Below, in pieces: positions 28,714 to 37,199 of a stretch of 37,639 nt of DNA. The notes under the pieces are model-generated. The model saw only the letters and a list, made by a program, of their open reading frames with translations, was not told the origin of the DNA and made no database searches. The first letter of the stretch is position 1. Each line of letters opens with the position of its first letter. Both the position numbers and the translations under genes were made by a program. The DNA is from Methanobacteriota archaeon (GTDB lineage Archaea; Thermoplasmatota; Poseidoniia; Poseidoniales; Thalassarchaeaceae), in NCBI GenBank assembly GCA_002717835.1, contig PBBV01000011.1:12199-49837 (forward strand), read 5' to 3'.

Positions 28714-30174
28714 TCATGGGTCCTTCATCCGCCATGTGGCGCCAGTATCCCTGTCCTCGATAACTACTCCAAGGTTAGAGATTTCATTCCTGATTCTGTC
28801 GGCCTCTTCCCAATCACGCTGGGAGCGAGCCTCCTCTCTCTCCGCTATGAGGCTCTCGACCTTATCTCTGATCTCATCGCGTCGTTCAGATGCTTCGCCT
28901 ATCATCTTCTGGATTGACTCCTTGTCGGGAAGTAGTCCAAGTACATCGCCTGCATATGCGGAAAGCCAACCTATGCATGCAGACGCCAACATAGGGTCAT
29001 GAGATGAATTGGCTTGCCTCAGTATCTTGACAACAGATTGCATCTCTGCTATAGCTACCCTCGTATTGAGGTCGTCGTCCATGCCCCGTATTAGTGAATT
29101 TTCAGCATTTTTTAGCAACTCAATATCTTCCCATTGCCTAGCTACGCTGAGTCCTCCTGCAGAAATAATCGATTCAATCAGCCTAGCATAGTTCTTCTCT
29201 GCATCATCAAGAAGAACTTGATTGAAATCGATGGGTTGCCGATATGGAGCATTGATGAGTGCGTATCTGAGTACCATGGGGCCAACTGCATCAATTGCAT
29301 CAGAAACTGTCCAAAAGTTACCCAGAGACTTCGACATTTTCTCCCCGTTCACGTTAATCATCCCGTTATGCATCCAATGTCTTGCAAAAGGCTCGATATT
29401 GAAACAGCATTCTGATTGGAATATTTCTGCTTCATGATGGGGAAACATAAGGTCTGAACCACCACCGTGAATGTCCACTTGGTGTCCAAAGTGTTCGTGA
29501 ACCATAGCTGAACATTCAATATGCCAACCAGGCCTTCCCTTCCCAAATGGGCTATCCCAGCTGGGCTCGCCTTGCTTTGCAATTTTCCAGAGGGCGAAGT
29601 CTCTGTGATCTTTTTTTCCCACTCCAGTAGATGCAACTCTGCCACCGGCACCAGATCGGACCATTTCTAGCGTCTGCCCGGTTAGGCGCCCATACTTTTC
29701 AGGCGCTGTATCTATTTCGAAGTAAATCCCATCACCGGCTGCATAAGCATGTCCTTTTTCCATCAGGGTTTCAATCATTGAAATTATTCCAACAATACTT
29801 TCCGTAACTCTTGGATAGGCATCAGCATCGAGTACGTTGAGTTTTTTCATTGAAATCCTGTAGTCCAAAATATGACGATTTGTCAACTCTAGAAAATCGA
29901 CTCCTTCCTTTTTTGAAGCATCGATTATCGTATCGGATATGTCTGTGAAATTGGTAATATATCTAACACCAACACCTTGGAATCTGAGCCATCTCACCAG
30001 AGTGTCGAATGCTATGGCTTGACGTGCGTGGCCGATATGGCTGGGCGAATAGGGAGTAATTCCACAGGCATAGATTGTAACTTCTTCACCCGAGACGTCG
30101 ATTTCCTGTTTTGTGCGCGATGCTGTGTTGTAAAGCCTCAGAGGCACATGCTGGCACCCTAGGCCAATGGTCAT
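28714..30174 (-). CDS. cysS: Cysteinyl-tRNA synthetase
   Basis: IYACGITPYSPSHIGHARQAIAFDTLVRWL, GWHIECSAM, DIHGGGSDLMFPHHEAEI, NGEKMSKSLGNF. Confidence 0.96.
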   Translation of the reverse strand: MTIGLGCQHVPLRLYNTASRTKQEIDVSGEEVTIYACGITPYSPSHIGHARQAIAFDTLVRWLRFQGVGVRYITNFTDISDTIIDASKKEGVDFLELTNRHILDYRISMKKLNVLDADAYPRVTESIVGIISMIETLMEKGHAYAAGDGIYFEIDTAPEKYGRLTGQTLEMVRSGAGGRVASTGVGKKDHRDFALWKIAKQGEPSWDSPFGKGRPGWHIECSAMVHEHFGHQVDIHGGGSDLMFPHHEAEIFQSECCFNIEPFARHWMHNGMINVNGEKMSKSLGNFWTVSDAIDAVGPMVLRYALINAPYRQPIDFNQVLLDDAEKNYARLIESIISAGGLSVARQWEDIELLKNAENSLIRGMDDDLNTRVAIAEMQSVVKILRQANSSHDPMLASACIGWLSAYAGDVLGLLPDKESIQKMIGEASERRDEIRDKVESLIAEREEARSQRDWEEADRIRNEISNLGVVIEDRDTGATWRMKDP

Positions 30175-30866
30175 GAACTTCTCGCCGCTTCAACCAACGC
30201 AGCATACATCTGGTACTGATTTATTCTTTCAGGATGCCATTGCAGTCCATGGAAGAACTTCAAGTGTTCATACACAACTGATTCGACAAGGCCATCATGA
30301 CTTGCTCTTCCTGTCACTTTCAGACCCCCGGTATCTCGGACACCTTGGTGGTGCGTGGAATTAACCGATATACTATTTCCGAGTATCCTCTGAATTTCTG
30401 TCCCTTGTTCAAAAGTGACTTCGTGATCTGAAAAATCACCGTTCCACGAGCCATGAGACTCATATCCGGTAGTTTTGGGGAGATGCTGATGCATAGACCC
30501 ACCTTCTGCTACACACATTATTTGCATACCCCTGCATATGCCCAATACCGGTAAATCTGCATCAATGGATGCCTTGATCAGAGCAATCTCACGCCTGTCT
30601 TGATTGGGATATGTGTCGAGAGTATCAGGGTCCAACTCAGCACCGTACATCGATGGATTAATGTCTGGCCCACCGGAAATGACTAGCCCATCTATGGCCG
30701 ATATTACGTCAATAGCACCATCTTCCGGTGGAAGTATGACTGGAATGCCTCCACCCTCCATTACAGCAAGAGCGTAGGTAGCGGGTATGACAGTCGCATC
30801 CATGTCCCATGGACCCCATTTCGTCATGCGAGTGGGCGCAGTTATTCCAATAACTGGCCTACCCAT
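30171..30866 (-). CDS. Class I glutamine amidotransferase-like hydrolase (peptidase C26 / gamma-Glu-GABA hydrolase-like), copy 2 (ORF extends to 30968)
   Basis: MGRPVIGITAPTRM, VISGGPDINPSMYG, VLGICRGMQIM (Cys nucleophile), NSTHHQGVRDTG, LQWHPER. Confidence 0.88.
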   Translation of the reverse strand: MGRPVIGITAPTRMTKWGPWDMDATVIPATYALAVMEGGGIPVILPPEDGAIDVISAIDGLVISGGPDINPSMYGAELDPDTLDTYPNQDRREIALIKASIDADLPVLGICRGMQIMCVAEGGSMHQHLPKTTGYESHGSWNGDFSDHEVTFEQGTEIQRILGNSISVNSTHHQGVRDTGGLKVTGRASHDGLVESVVYEHLKFFHGLQWHPERINQYQMYAALVEAARSS

Positions 30867-30904
30867 GTTGATTCCTCTGCGCCTGAGGAAATGAACCCAC
30901 CCAT

Positions 30905-31588
30905 TCAAATTGCAGCTTGAACTAGTGCAGAGACTAATGACTCCTGTCCAAGAGCTTCCGGATGCCACTGTACCGACATAACAAATTTTTGCGACGGATC
31001 CTCTAAACCCTCAATCAGACCATCTTCTGATCTAGCATTTACTTCTAGGTCCCCCGGGTCAGATACACCCTGATGGTGCGCTGAGTTCACTTGAGAAGAT
31101 AACCCAATAATCTTAGAAAGCTTGGATTCAGGTGTTATGATCACCTCATGATTAGACCATTTTCCGCCCCACGCTCCATGTTTTTCGTAGGGCGAGGTAG
31201 AGGGAAGGTGCTGATGAAGAAAACCTCCGTATGAGACAGCCATTAGCTGGTGACCTCTACAGATTCCAAGTATTGGCAACCCCTTCTTCTTTGCAGAGTC
31301 AATCAATGCAAGTTCCCACAGGTCCTGTGAGGGACGTACATCATTTGTTTCAGGCATAGAATCTCGCCCGTATGTAGCCGGATCAATATCCCTTCCTCCA
31401 GCAATTATCAGAGCGTCTATCGCACTGACACACCCATCTGGGTCCCCTCCCTCAGATAATATCAGGGGTAGGCCGCCGCATTGTTCTACAATTGATGGAT
31501 AATTCCAGGGAAGCATTACCACATCACGATCATCGGATTCGTAATCCCTCTTATTTACGGAAGAAGTGATGCCGATCCTCGGTTTCAT
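30905..31588 (-). CDS. Class I glutamine amidotransferase-like hydrolase (peptidase C26 / gamma-Glu-GABA hydrolase-like), copy 1 (ORF extends to 31618)
   Basis: MKPRIGITSSVNK, IAGGRDIDPATYG, ILGICRGHQLM, NSAHHQGVSDPG, VQWHPEA. Confidence 0.88.
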   Translation of the reverse strand: MKPRIGITSSVNKRDYESDDRDVVMLPWNYPSIVEQCGGLPLILSEGGDPDGCVSAIDALIIAGGRDIDPATYGRDSMPETNDVRPSQDLWELALIDSAKKKGLPILGICRGHQLMAVSYGGFLHQHLPSTSPYEKHGAWGGKWSNHEVIITPESKLSKIIGLSSQVNSAHHQGVSDPGDLEVNARSEDGLIEGLEDPSQKFVMSVQWHPEALGQESLVSALVQAAI

Positions 31589-31592
31589 GCAA

Positions 31593-31997
31593 TCAGCTCT
31601 CTCGATTAAGACGAGCATGCCTAAACGATTTGACTCCTACAAATATGAAAGAGGCTCCAACAAGCACCAGCAACATATGGGAAACCAACACAAGCTCAGA
31701 CATCTCCGAAAAACTCATCAGCATTCTAGATGCTCCTGCTAAGAACATAACCAGTGCTACGACCATCGAAGCATGCATGTAGTGGTGCCTGTTCGCTTCG
31801 TTGAATTTCGAAAGCACGCCCATCATGAGAAGTGGAAGGCCCATGAAAGCTGGAATCATCGCAGTAATGGAAGGATCTTCGCCGGGTGGCGGGGTCTGGG
31901 AGAAATATGAGAAAACACCCCAGGCAATTAGGATGCACCCATACAGGTTCGAAAGTCCAGGTACAGTCATTCCCCATTGAGTAAATTCATTGCTCAT
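31593..31997 (-). CDS. Four-TM small membrane protein, unknown
   Basis: 134 aa, four hydrophobic segments; packed between the C26 hydrolases and the acyl-CoA dehydrogenase on the same strand. Confidence 0.6.
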   Translation of the reverse strand: MSNEFTQWGMTVPGLSNLYGCILIAWGVFSYFSQTPPPGEDPSITAMIPAFMGLPLLMMGVLSKFNEANRHHYMHASMVVALVMFLAGASRMLMSFSEMSELVLVSHMLLVLVGASFIFVGVKSFRHARLNRES

Positions 31998-32019
31998 AGG
32001 CGATCGGAGTAGACTTGAT

Positions 32020-33192
32020 TTATGATAATCTCGATTGAATCTCCCGACTAATAATCATCTTCTGAATTTGACTACTCCCCCCAAATATCTGGTATATTTT
32101 CGCTCCACGCATCCTTCGAGCCGCTGGGTATTCTTCGGAATATCCGTATCCTCCGAAAATTTGTACCGCATCCGTCGTGACTTCCATGCCGATGTCGGCC
32201 GCGAATCGTTTCGCATGGGCAGCCTTCAACGTGACCTCATCGCCATTGTCTATCGCTGCAGCAGCCTGGTAAGTCAATAATCGAGCAGCTTCTATTTTCG
32301 TCGACATATCGGCAAGCATGAATGATATCGATTGGTGTTCGAAAATTGGTTTCCCGAAAGCCTCTCTTTCGTTAGCATACTTCCATGCCTCTTCCATTGC
32401 ACCACGAGCATTCCCGACGGCATGAGACGCGAGCATCGGCCTGGATCGATCAAAGGCAACCATGGCATCCATCCAACCATTATTCTCGTTCAATCCGACT
32501 AAGTTCTCTCTAGGGACTCTAACATCAGTGAAGGTTATCCCTCTTGTATCTGAGCATCTCTGTCCCATTTTGTCTTCCTTTTTTCCTACCTCCACCCCTG
32601 GGCTGTCGGCATCCACGATGAAGCCACTCAGGGACTTGTACCCACTCTCGTGTCCCGTTCTCGCCAATACGAAGAACCAATCAGCATATTTTGCTCCTCC
32701 AATCCACATCTTGCTCCCATTGATAATGTATTCATCACCATCCAATACTGCATTAGTTCTGATGCCTTGTACATCGGATCCAGCCGCAGGTTCTGTGACG
32801 CAATAGGATGCGTATTTTCCACCACAAACTCTACCCAAATACTCATTTTTTTGATCCTCAGTCCCTCCATAAAGGACTGGGTGGCATGCTAGCATGGTGA
32901 CACCTGTGATAGTTGAAAAGCCAGGATCACCTCTTCCAAATTCCTCATTCACGATTACCTCGTCCATGAAACTCATCCCTGCACCACCATATTTTTCTGG
33001 AATGGTACAATTCAGTAGTCCAAGATCATGAGCCTTTCTTATGGCGGCCTGAGGAAACTCACCCTCCTTTTCCCATTGGGCAGCGTAGGGCATTATTTCC
33101 TCGTCCGCAAAATCTCTGGCTAGGTCTCTGAGCATTTGTTGCTCTTCCGACAGGCTGTTTTCGAACATGAACCTATGATTGAAATTCGGCAC
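32020..33192 (-). CDS. Acyl-CoA dehydrogenase
   Basis: LSEEQQMLRDLARDFADEEI, YCVTEPAAGSDVQGIRT, WIGGAKYADWFFVLART, FGKPIFEHQSISFMLADM, C-term QIFGGYGYSEEYPAARRMRGAKIYQIFGGSSQIQKMIISREI. Confidence 0.96.
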   Translation of the reverse strand: MPNFNHRFMFENSLSEEQQMLRDLARDFADEEIMPYAAQWEKEGEFPQAAIRKAHDLGLLNCTIPEKYGGAGMSFMDEVIVNEEFGRGDPGFSTITGVTMLACHPVLYGGTEDQKNEYLGRVCGGKYASYCVTEPAAGSDVQGIRTNAVLDGDEYIINGSKMWIGGAKYADWFFVLARTGHESGYKSLSGFIVDADSPGVEVGKKEDKMGQRCSDTRGITFTDVRVPRENLVGLNENNGWMDAMVAFDRSRPMLASHAVGNARGAMEEAWKYANEREAFGKPIFEHQSISFMLADMSTKIEAARLLTYQAAAAIDNGDEVTLKAAHAKRFAADIGMEVTTDAVQIFGGYGYSEEYPAARRMRGAKIYQIFGGSSQIQKMIISREIQSRLS

Positions 33193-33209
33193 TTAATTTT
33201 AGACCAATT

Positions 33210-35279
33210 TCAGTCCAAGACACGATTTCTATTCAGAGTCCCTCTCCGATTACCTTGCATGTGGGGGTATGAAGCAACAAGTCTGGATTCTGTCTTCACG
33301 CCACCCCCCTCTTTCTCCGTTTTGACCATTTTCTCCCATAGAATCTCAGCCAAGTCTTTGACATCCATTTCACAACCGATCGAGTCCAAACCGTCTTTCA
33401 CCATCACGGAGCAAAATGGGCACCCTATGGCAACTGTATCTGCACCTGTTTCTGCTAACTCTTTGGCTCGGATCACATTGACGCGTTTATCTGCGTCCTC
33501 CTCCATCCACATCTGCGCACCACCTGCTCCACAACAAAAGGAGTCGGTTCCGTGCCGCTCAACCTCAATATCCACTCCCCCTATGACCGCTCTTGGAGCC
33601 TCAACCTCGCCACCGATCCTTCCAAGGTAACATGGATCGTGAAATGTGACGCTATCTTCATGATCGATGATTCTCGGTAATCGCCCCTCGTCCTGCAACT
33701 TTGCTAAGATTTGAGAATGATGCAGTACCTCTAGTTTATCTGCGCCATAGTCCGGGTACTCCTTTCCCAACGTATGGAAACAGTGTGGGCATGATGCCAC
33801 GATTCTCTTGACACCCAATTCTTGAAATGTGGATACATTTGCCTCCGCTAGCATCTGGAATAGATACTCATTCCCTGCTCTCCTCGCCGGGTCTCCAGAA
33901 CAACCCTCTTGCATTCCTAATATGCCCACGTCCAATCCCGCTTCTTTCAGTAGGGATATTGTAGCTCTAGCAACTTTTTGATTGCGCTCATCGAAACTTG
34001 CGGCACACCCTACGAAGTAAATGTATTCGGCGGGCTCTCCGATTTTAACATCAAGATCACTAGCCCAGTCCCCTCTCTCGTGAGCCCCAAATCCGTATGG
34101 ATTTGAGCCGGATTCCAAATTACCCATGGCGACATTCAACTGCTCCGGATATTCCATCGTCTCCATCATCGCATTGCGTCTTAGGTCGGTCAATTTCGGA
34201 ACATGCTCAATGTACAACGGACAGGCATCAACACAGGCGTGACAGGTAGTACAAGCCCATACCGCGTCAGCCGAGAGACGTTCCATCATAGTCTCATCTG
34301 GAGTTTCTCCGGAGAGCAATATTGGAGCATGTTCATTGGCATACGATCGGACATCGTGGACTATTTGCATTGGATTGAGCGCCTTCCCCGATTCATAAGC
34401 CGGGCACACGTCTTGACATCTCGCGCAGGAAGTACAGGCCCATCCGTCTATTAGCTGCCTCCAAGTGTACTGGTCAAAGGTGGAGACCCCGAAAGTATCG
34501 ATATCCAATTCCTCAAGAGAAACAGCCATGCCGCTTTCATCAATAGCCATTGGACGCATTTTCGCCATAGGGGTACGATCGAAGAACAACACATTGGGAA
34601 GTGCCATTACCAGATGCATATGTTTCGAAAGGGGGATGAGGATGAGAAAGCAACATATAGCCGCCATGTGCATCCAATATGAAATAATCACGAAGGAGTT
34701 GGAAACTCCAATCTGAGCGACTAAGAATCCCAGGGGTTCCCAGAATTTCGAAGGCCCCTCAGCAGACTCAACTACGAATGACGTCGTTGTAATCGTGAAT
34801 ATCAGGACGAGAATTGCATTTCCCTCCAATTGAGACTTGCCTTTCAACTTCTCAGGTGTAAAAACAACTCTCCTCGTTAGAGCTGCGACACATCCTATCA
34901 ATGCAGAGGTGTACCCCAACTCGACCATCCCATTCCACGGGCCAACGAGTATCTTGGGAAGAAAAGATCCTGAGAACCAATTCGCAGTGGCGAGGTCGAA
35001 CATATCGCTCGACAGCATAAGGAATCCCCAGAACATTAGGACATGCAAGCCCCCTGCCACCTTGTCCTCAAGCACACGCTTCTGACCCAGCCACCCAGTT
35101 ACTACTTCTACTACCCTGCTGAACCAAGCATCTGTCCGAGGATCCGAGCTGCCTCTCAGAACCAATCGAATCGCCTTCTGAACTTGATAGACGAAGAATG
35201 CAATTGAGATGCCACCCAATGCTAGTAGAAGCACCCATCCAGGGATGCCGCTGTAATCGATTAGCAATGGGTGTTCCAT
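33210..35279 (-). CDS. Membrane HdrD-like Fe-S oxidoreductase with N-terminal NarI/cytochrome-b-like TM domain (EMO-like, putative ETF:quinone oxidoreductase)
   Basis: N-terminal TM helices; two 4Fe-4S motifs (WACTSCARCQDVCPAYESGK, WACTTCHACVDACPLYIEH); CCG-domain motifs EGCSGDPARRAGNEYLFQ, SCPHCFHTLGKEYP, DPCYLGR, FCCGAGGAQMWMEE, GCPFCSVM. Confidence 0.88.
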   Translation of the reverse strand: MEHPLLIDYSGIPGWVLLLALGGISIAFFVYQVQKAIRLVLRGSSDPRTDAWFSRVVEVVTGWLGQKRVLEDKVAGGLHVLMFWGFLMLSSDMFDLATANWFSGSFLPKILVGPWNGMVELGYTSALIGCVAALTRRVVFTPEKLKGKSQLEGNAILVLIFTITTTSFVVESAEGPSKFWEPLGFLVAQIGVSNSFVIISYWMHMAAICCFLILIPLSKHMHLVMALPNVLFFDRTPMAKMRPMAIDESGMAVSLEELDIDTFGVSTFDQYTWRQLIDGWACTSCARCQDVCPAYESGKALNPMQIVHDVRSYANEHAPILLSGETPDETMMERLSADAVWACTTCHACVDACPLYIEHVPKLTDLRRNAMMETMEYPEQLNVAMGNLESGSNPYGFGAHERGDWASDLDVKIGEPAEYIYFVGCAASFDERNQKVARATISLLKEAGLDVGILGMQEGCSGDPARRAGNEYLFQMLAEANVSTFQELGVKRIVASCPHCFHTLGKEYPDYGADKLEVLHHSQILAKLQDEGRLPRIIDHEDSVTFHDPCYLGRIGGEVEAPRAVIGGVDIEVERHGTDSFCCGAGGAQMWMEEDADKRVNVIRAKELAETGADTVAIGCPFCSVMVKDGLDSIGCEMDVKDLAEILWEKMVKTEKEGGGVKTESRLVASYPHMQGNRRGTLNRNRVLD

Positions 35280-35391
35280 CCGGAATCTCTCCTGCGGGGG
35301 GGTGCCCGCGGAACTGTGGTAAGCGCCATGAGGCCTTGAACATCACGTAGATACGCGAAGGGGCTATCCCCAACACCGGATACGGCGGACC

Positions 35392-36357
35392 ATGGCAGAA
35401 GCACGTGCACCAGGAAAGGCAATTCTGTTCGGAGAGCATGCAGTTGTTTACGGCCATCCTGCAGTTGCTGTTGCGATCAAGGCAGGCGTACAAGTTGCGG
35501 TTTCTGTAAACAAGGAGTGGGCTGTTGAAGGTAGACCACTAGACCCAACACGACATCCGCATCTGAAATCAATAATTTCTAGGATGCCAAGGGAGTCTGG
35601 TACATACTCTTTTCAGATTTCTAGTACACTTTTTTCTGCCGCAGGGCAAGGTTCTTCTGCAGCCTTATCCGTAGCCGCACATCTTGCTCTCAGAAAGCAA
35701 ATCGGCGAAATTTCCAGCACGATAGACGCTGCCAAATCCGCCCATTTGGCCGAGGCCGACGCTCAATCTGGACGTGCTAGCCCAACGGATACGGCCACAA
35801 GCGCGCTTGGCGGCTGCATCGTTGTTTCCTCATCGCTCCCGCCTATAGCAAAGCACGTCTTTAGTGCGGAATTGAAAACCTCTGAAGGCCTACGGAAGTG
35901 GGATGTAGGTACTGTTGATCTTCAGGATGATTCAAACCCTCCCTCACTGGTTCTCGGGTTCACCGGAAACTCGTCAAAAACTGGAAAAATGGTCGCAATG
36001 GTTGCAGATTTAATTTCCTCAAATCCCGAGAAGAAACATGATTTAGATTCAATTGGGGAAATCACTGAAGTGGGGCTTATTGCCCTGGCCTCTTCTCAAT
36101 GGGAGGCAGTCGGCATGGCAATGAACGCATGTCACGATAGACTGGTATCTCTTAATCTGAGCACTCCACACCTAGAGAGGCTGATCGAATCTGTACGCCC
36201 TCATTCGTTTGGAGCCAAACTCACTGGTGCCGGTGGAGGCGGGTGTATGATGGCGCTGACAAAAGAACCAGCACGCGTCGCTCAGATGATCGAACTTTGT
36301 GGCGCAAAAGCCATGATAAGCCCGCTTCATAACAAAGGTGCTCAGATTTTAGGCTGA
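35392..36357 (+). CDS. mvk: Mevalonate kinase (GHMP family)
   Basis: APGKAILFGEHAVVYGHPAVAVAI, GQGSSAALSVAAHLAL, SGRASPTDTATSALGG, KLTGAGGGGCMMAL. Confidence 0.92.
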   Translation: MAEARAPGKAILFGEHAVVYGHPAVAVAIKAGVQVAVSVNKEWAVEGRPLDPTRHPHLKSIISRMPRESGTYSFQISSTLFSAAGQGSSAALSVAAHLALRKQIGEISSTIDAAKSAHLAEADAQSGRASPTDTATSALGGCIVVSSSLPPIAKHVFSAELKTSEGLRKWDVGTVDLQDDSNPPSLVLGFTGNSSKTGKMVAMVADLISSNPEKKHDLDSIGEITEVGLIALASSQWEAVGMAMNACHDRLVSLNLSTPHLERLIESVRPHSFGAKLTGAGGGGCMMALTKEPARVAQMIELCGAKAMISPLHNKGAQILG

Positions 36358-36374
36358 TTTCTCGCCACACCCCC

Positions 36375-36390
36375 TTATATACGGTATATA
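36375..36390 (+). promoter_or_regulatory. TATA box(es) of the TBP gene
   Basis: TTATATA (36375-36381) and TATATA (36385-36390) directly upstream of the ATG at 36404. Confidence 0.6.
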
Positions 36391-36403
36391 ATTACGAAAC
36401 CAT

Positions 36404-37156
36404 ATGAAGAGTGATGAAGAACGCTTGACAGTAGTCAATGTAGTCGCATCTACAAGAGTTGCCGAAGAACTAGATCTGCCAGATATCGCGATCCAACTAA
36501 ATTGTGAATATGAACCGGAACAATTCCCCGGTGTGGTATACCGAGTCGTGGACCCGAAACTTGCAATCCTGATGTTCCGCTCGGGAAGAGCCGTCTGCAC
36601 AGGTGGAAAGAACGAGGAGAATATCCACGAAGGAATCACTCGAATGATAGGAGATCTAAGAGCAGCAGGAATCGAGACCTGGGAGATCGAGGATGTCAAA
36701 ATCGAAGTTCAGAACATGGTTGCCACATATGCGCTACACTATCCAGAGGATTACGATGGGACTGCACGCATGGACGATATCAACACCCGTGTAATAGACC
36801 TCGAAGGAGGCGAAATACGACCTGCGGATGACGAAGAGATTGAAGTTTGGAATGCAATGACAAAGGAAGAGCAGGAAAAGTTCGGCGAATACCAGATCCG
36901 GGGAATAAAACAGGGAGAGCCACTGGCCACAATGCCAAGGAAACTCAATCTGAACAACCTCACGTTTCACCTGCCTTTTGACAAGGTGGAATACGAACCA
37001 GAGCAGTTCCCTGGTCTGATTTACAGGTTAGACTACCCTCGCGTTGTATGTTTGATTTTCGGAAGCGGTAAGATGGTGATAACAGGTGCAAGAAGGAAAG
37101 ATGAGATTCTTGAAGCCGTCCAATTCATCCAGGATGAGTTAGCCGACTTACTCTGA
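36404..37156 (+). CDS. tbp: TATA-box binding protein with a 66-aa insertion in the second repeat
   Basis: Repeat 1 VVNVVAST...EYEPEQFPGVVYRVVDPKLAILMFRSGRAVCTGGK; repeat 2 IEVQNMVAT...VEYEPEQFPGLIYRLDYPRVVCLIFGSGKMVITGARRKDE. Confidence 0.96.
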   Translation: MKSDEERLTVVNVVASTRVAEELDLPDIAIQLNCEYEPEQFPGVVYRVVDPKLAILMFRSGRAVCTGGKNEENIHEGITRMIGDLRAAGIETWEIEDVKIEVQNMVATYALHYPEDYDGTARMDDINTRVIDLEGGEIRPADDEEIEVWNAMTKEEQEKFGEYQIRGIKQGEPLATMPRKLNLNNLTFHLPFDKVEYEPEQFPGLIYRLDYPRVVCLIFGSGKMVITGARRKDEILEAVQFIQDELADLL

Positions 37157-37199
37157 GAATACGACAAGTGATTATACCCTTGACTTCCGTCAGACGGTC

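Noticed and set aside
33136-33630. 164-aa forward ORF over the EMO-like gene
   Set aside because: Antisense; Pro/Ser/Thr-rich shadow of a Cys-rich Fe-S protein.
33880-33930. CCG-domain first motif reading CSG instead of CCG in the EMO-like protein
   Set aside because: The E-x-C-(S/T)-GDPARRAGNE form appears typical of this HdrD-like subfamily, so not treated as degeneration.
35068-35493. 141-aa reverse ORF spanning the EMO 5' end and mevalonate kinase start
   Set aside because: Overlaps conserved N termini on both sides; no motif support.
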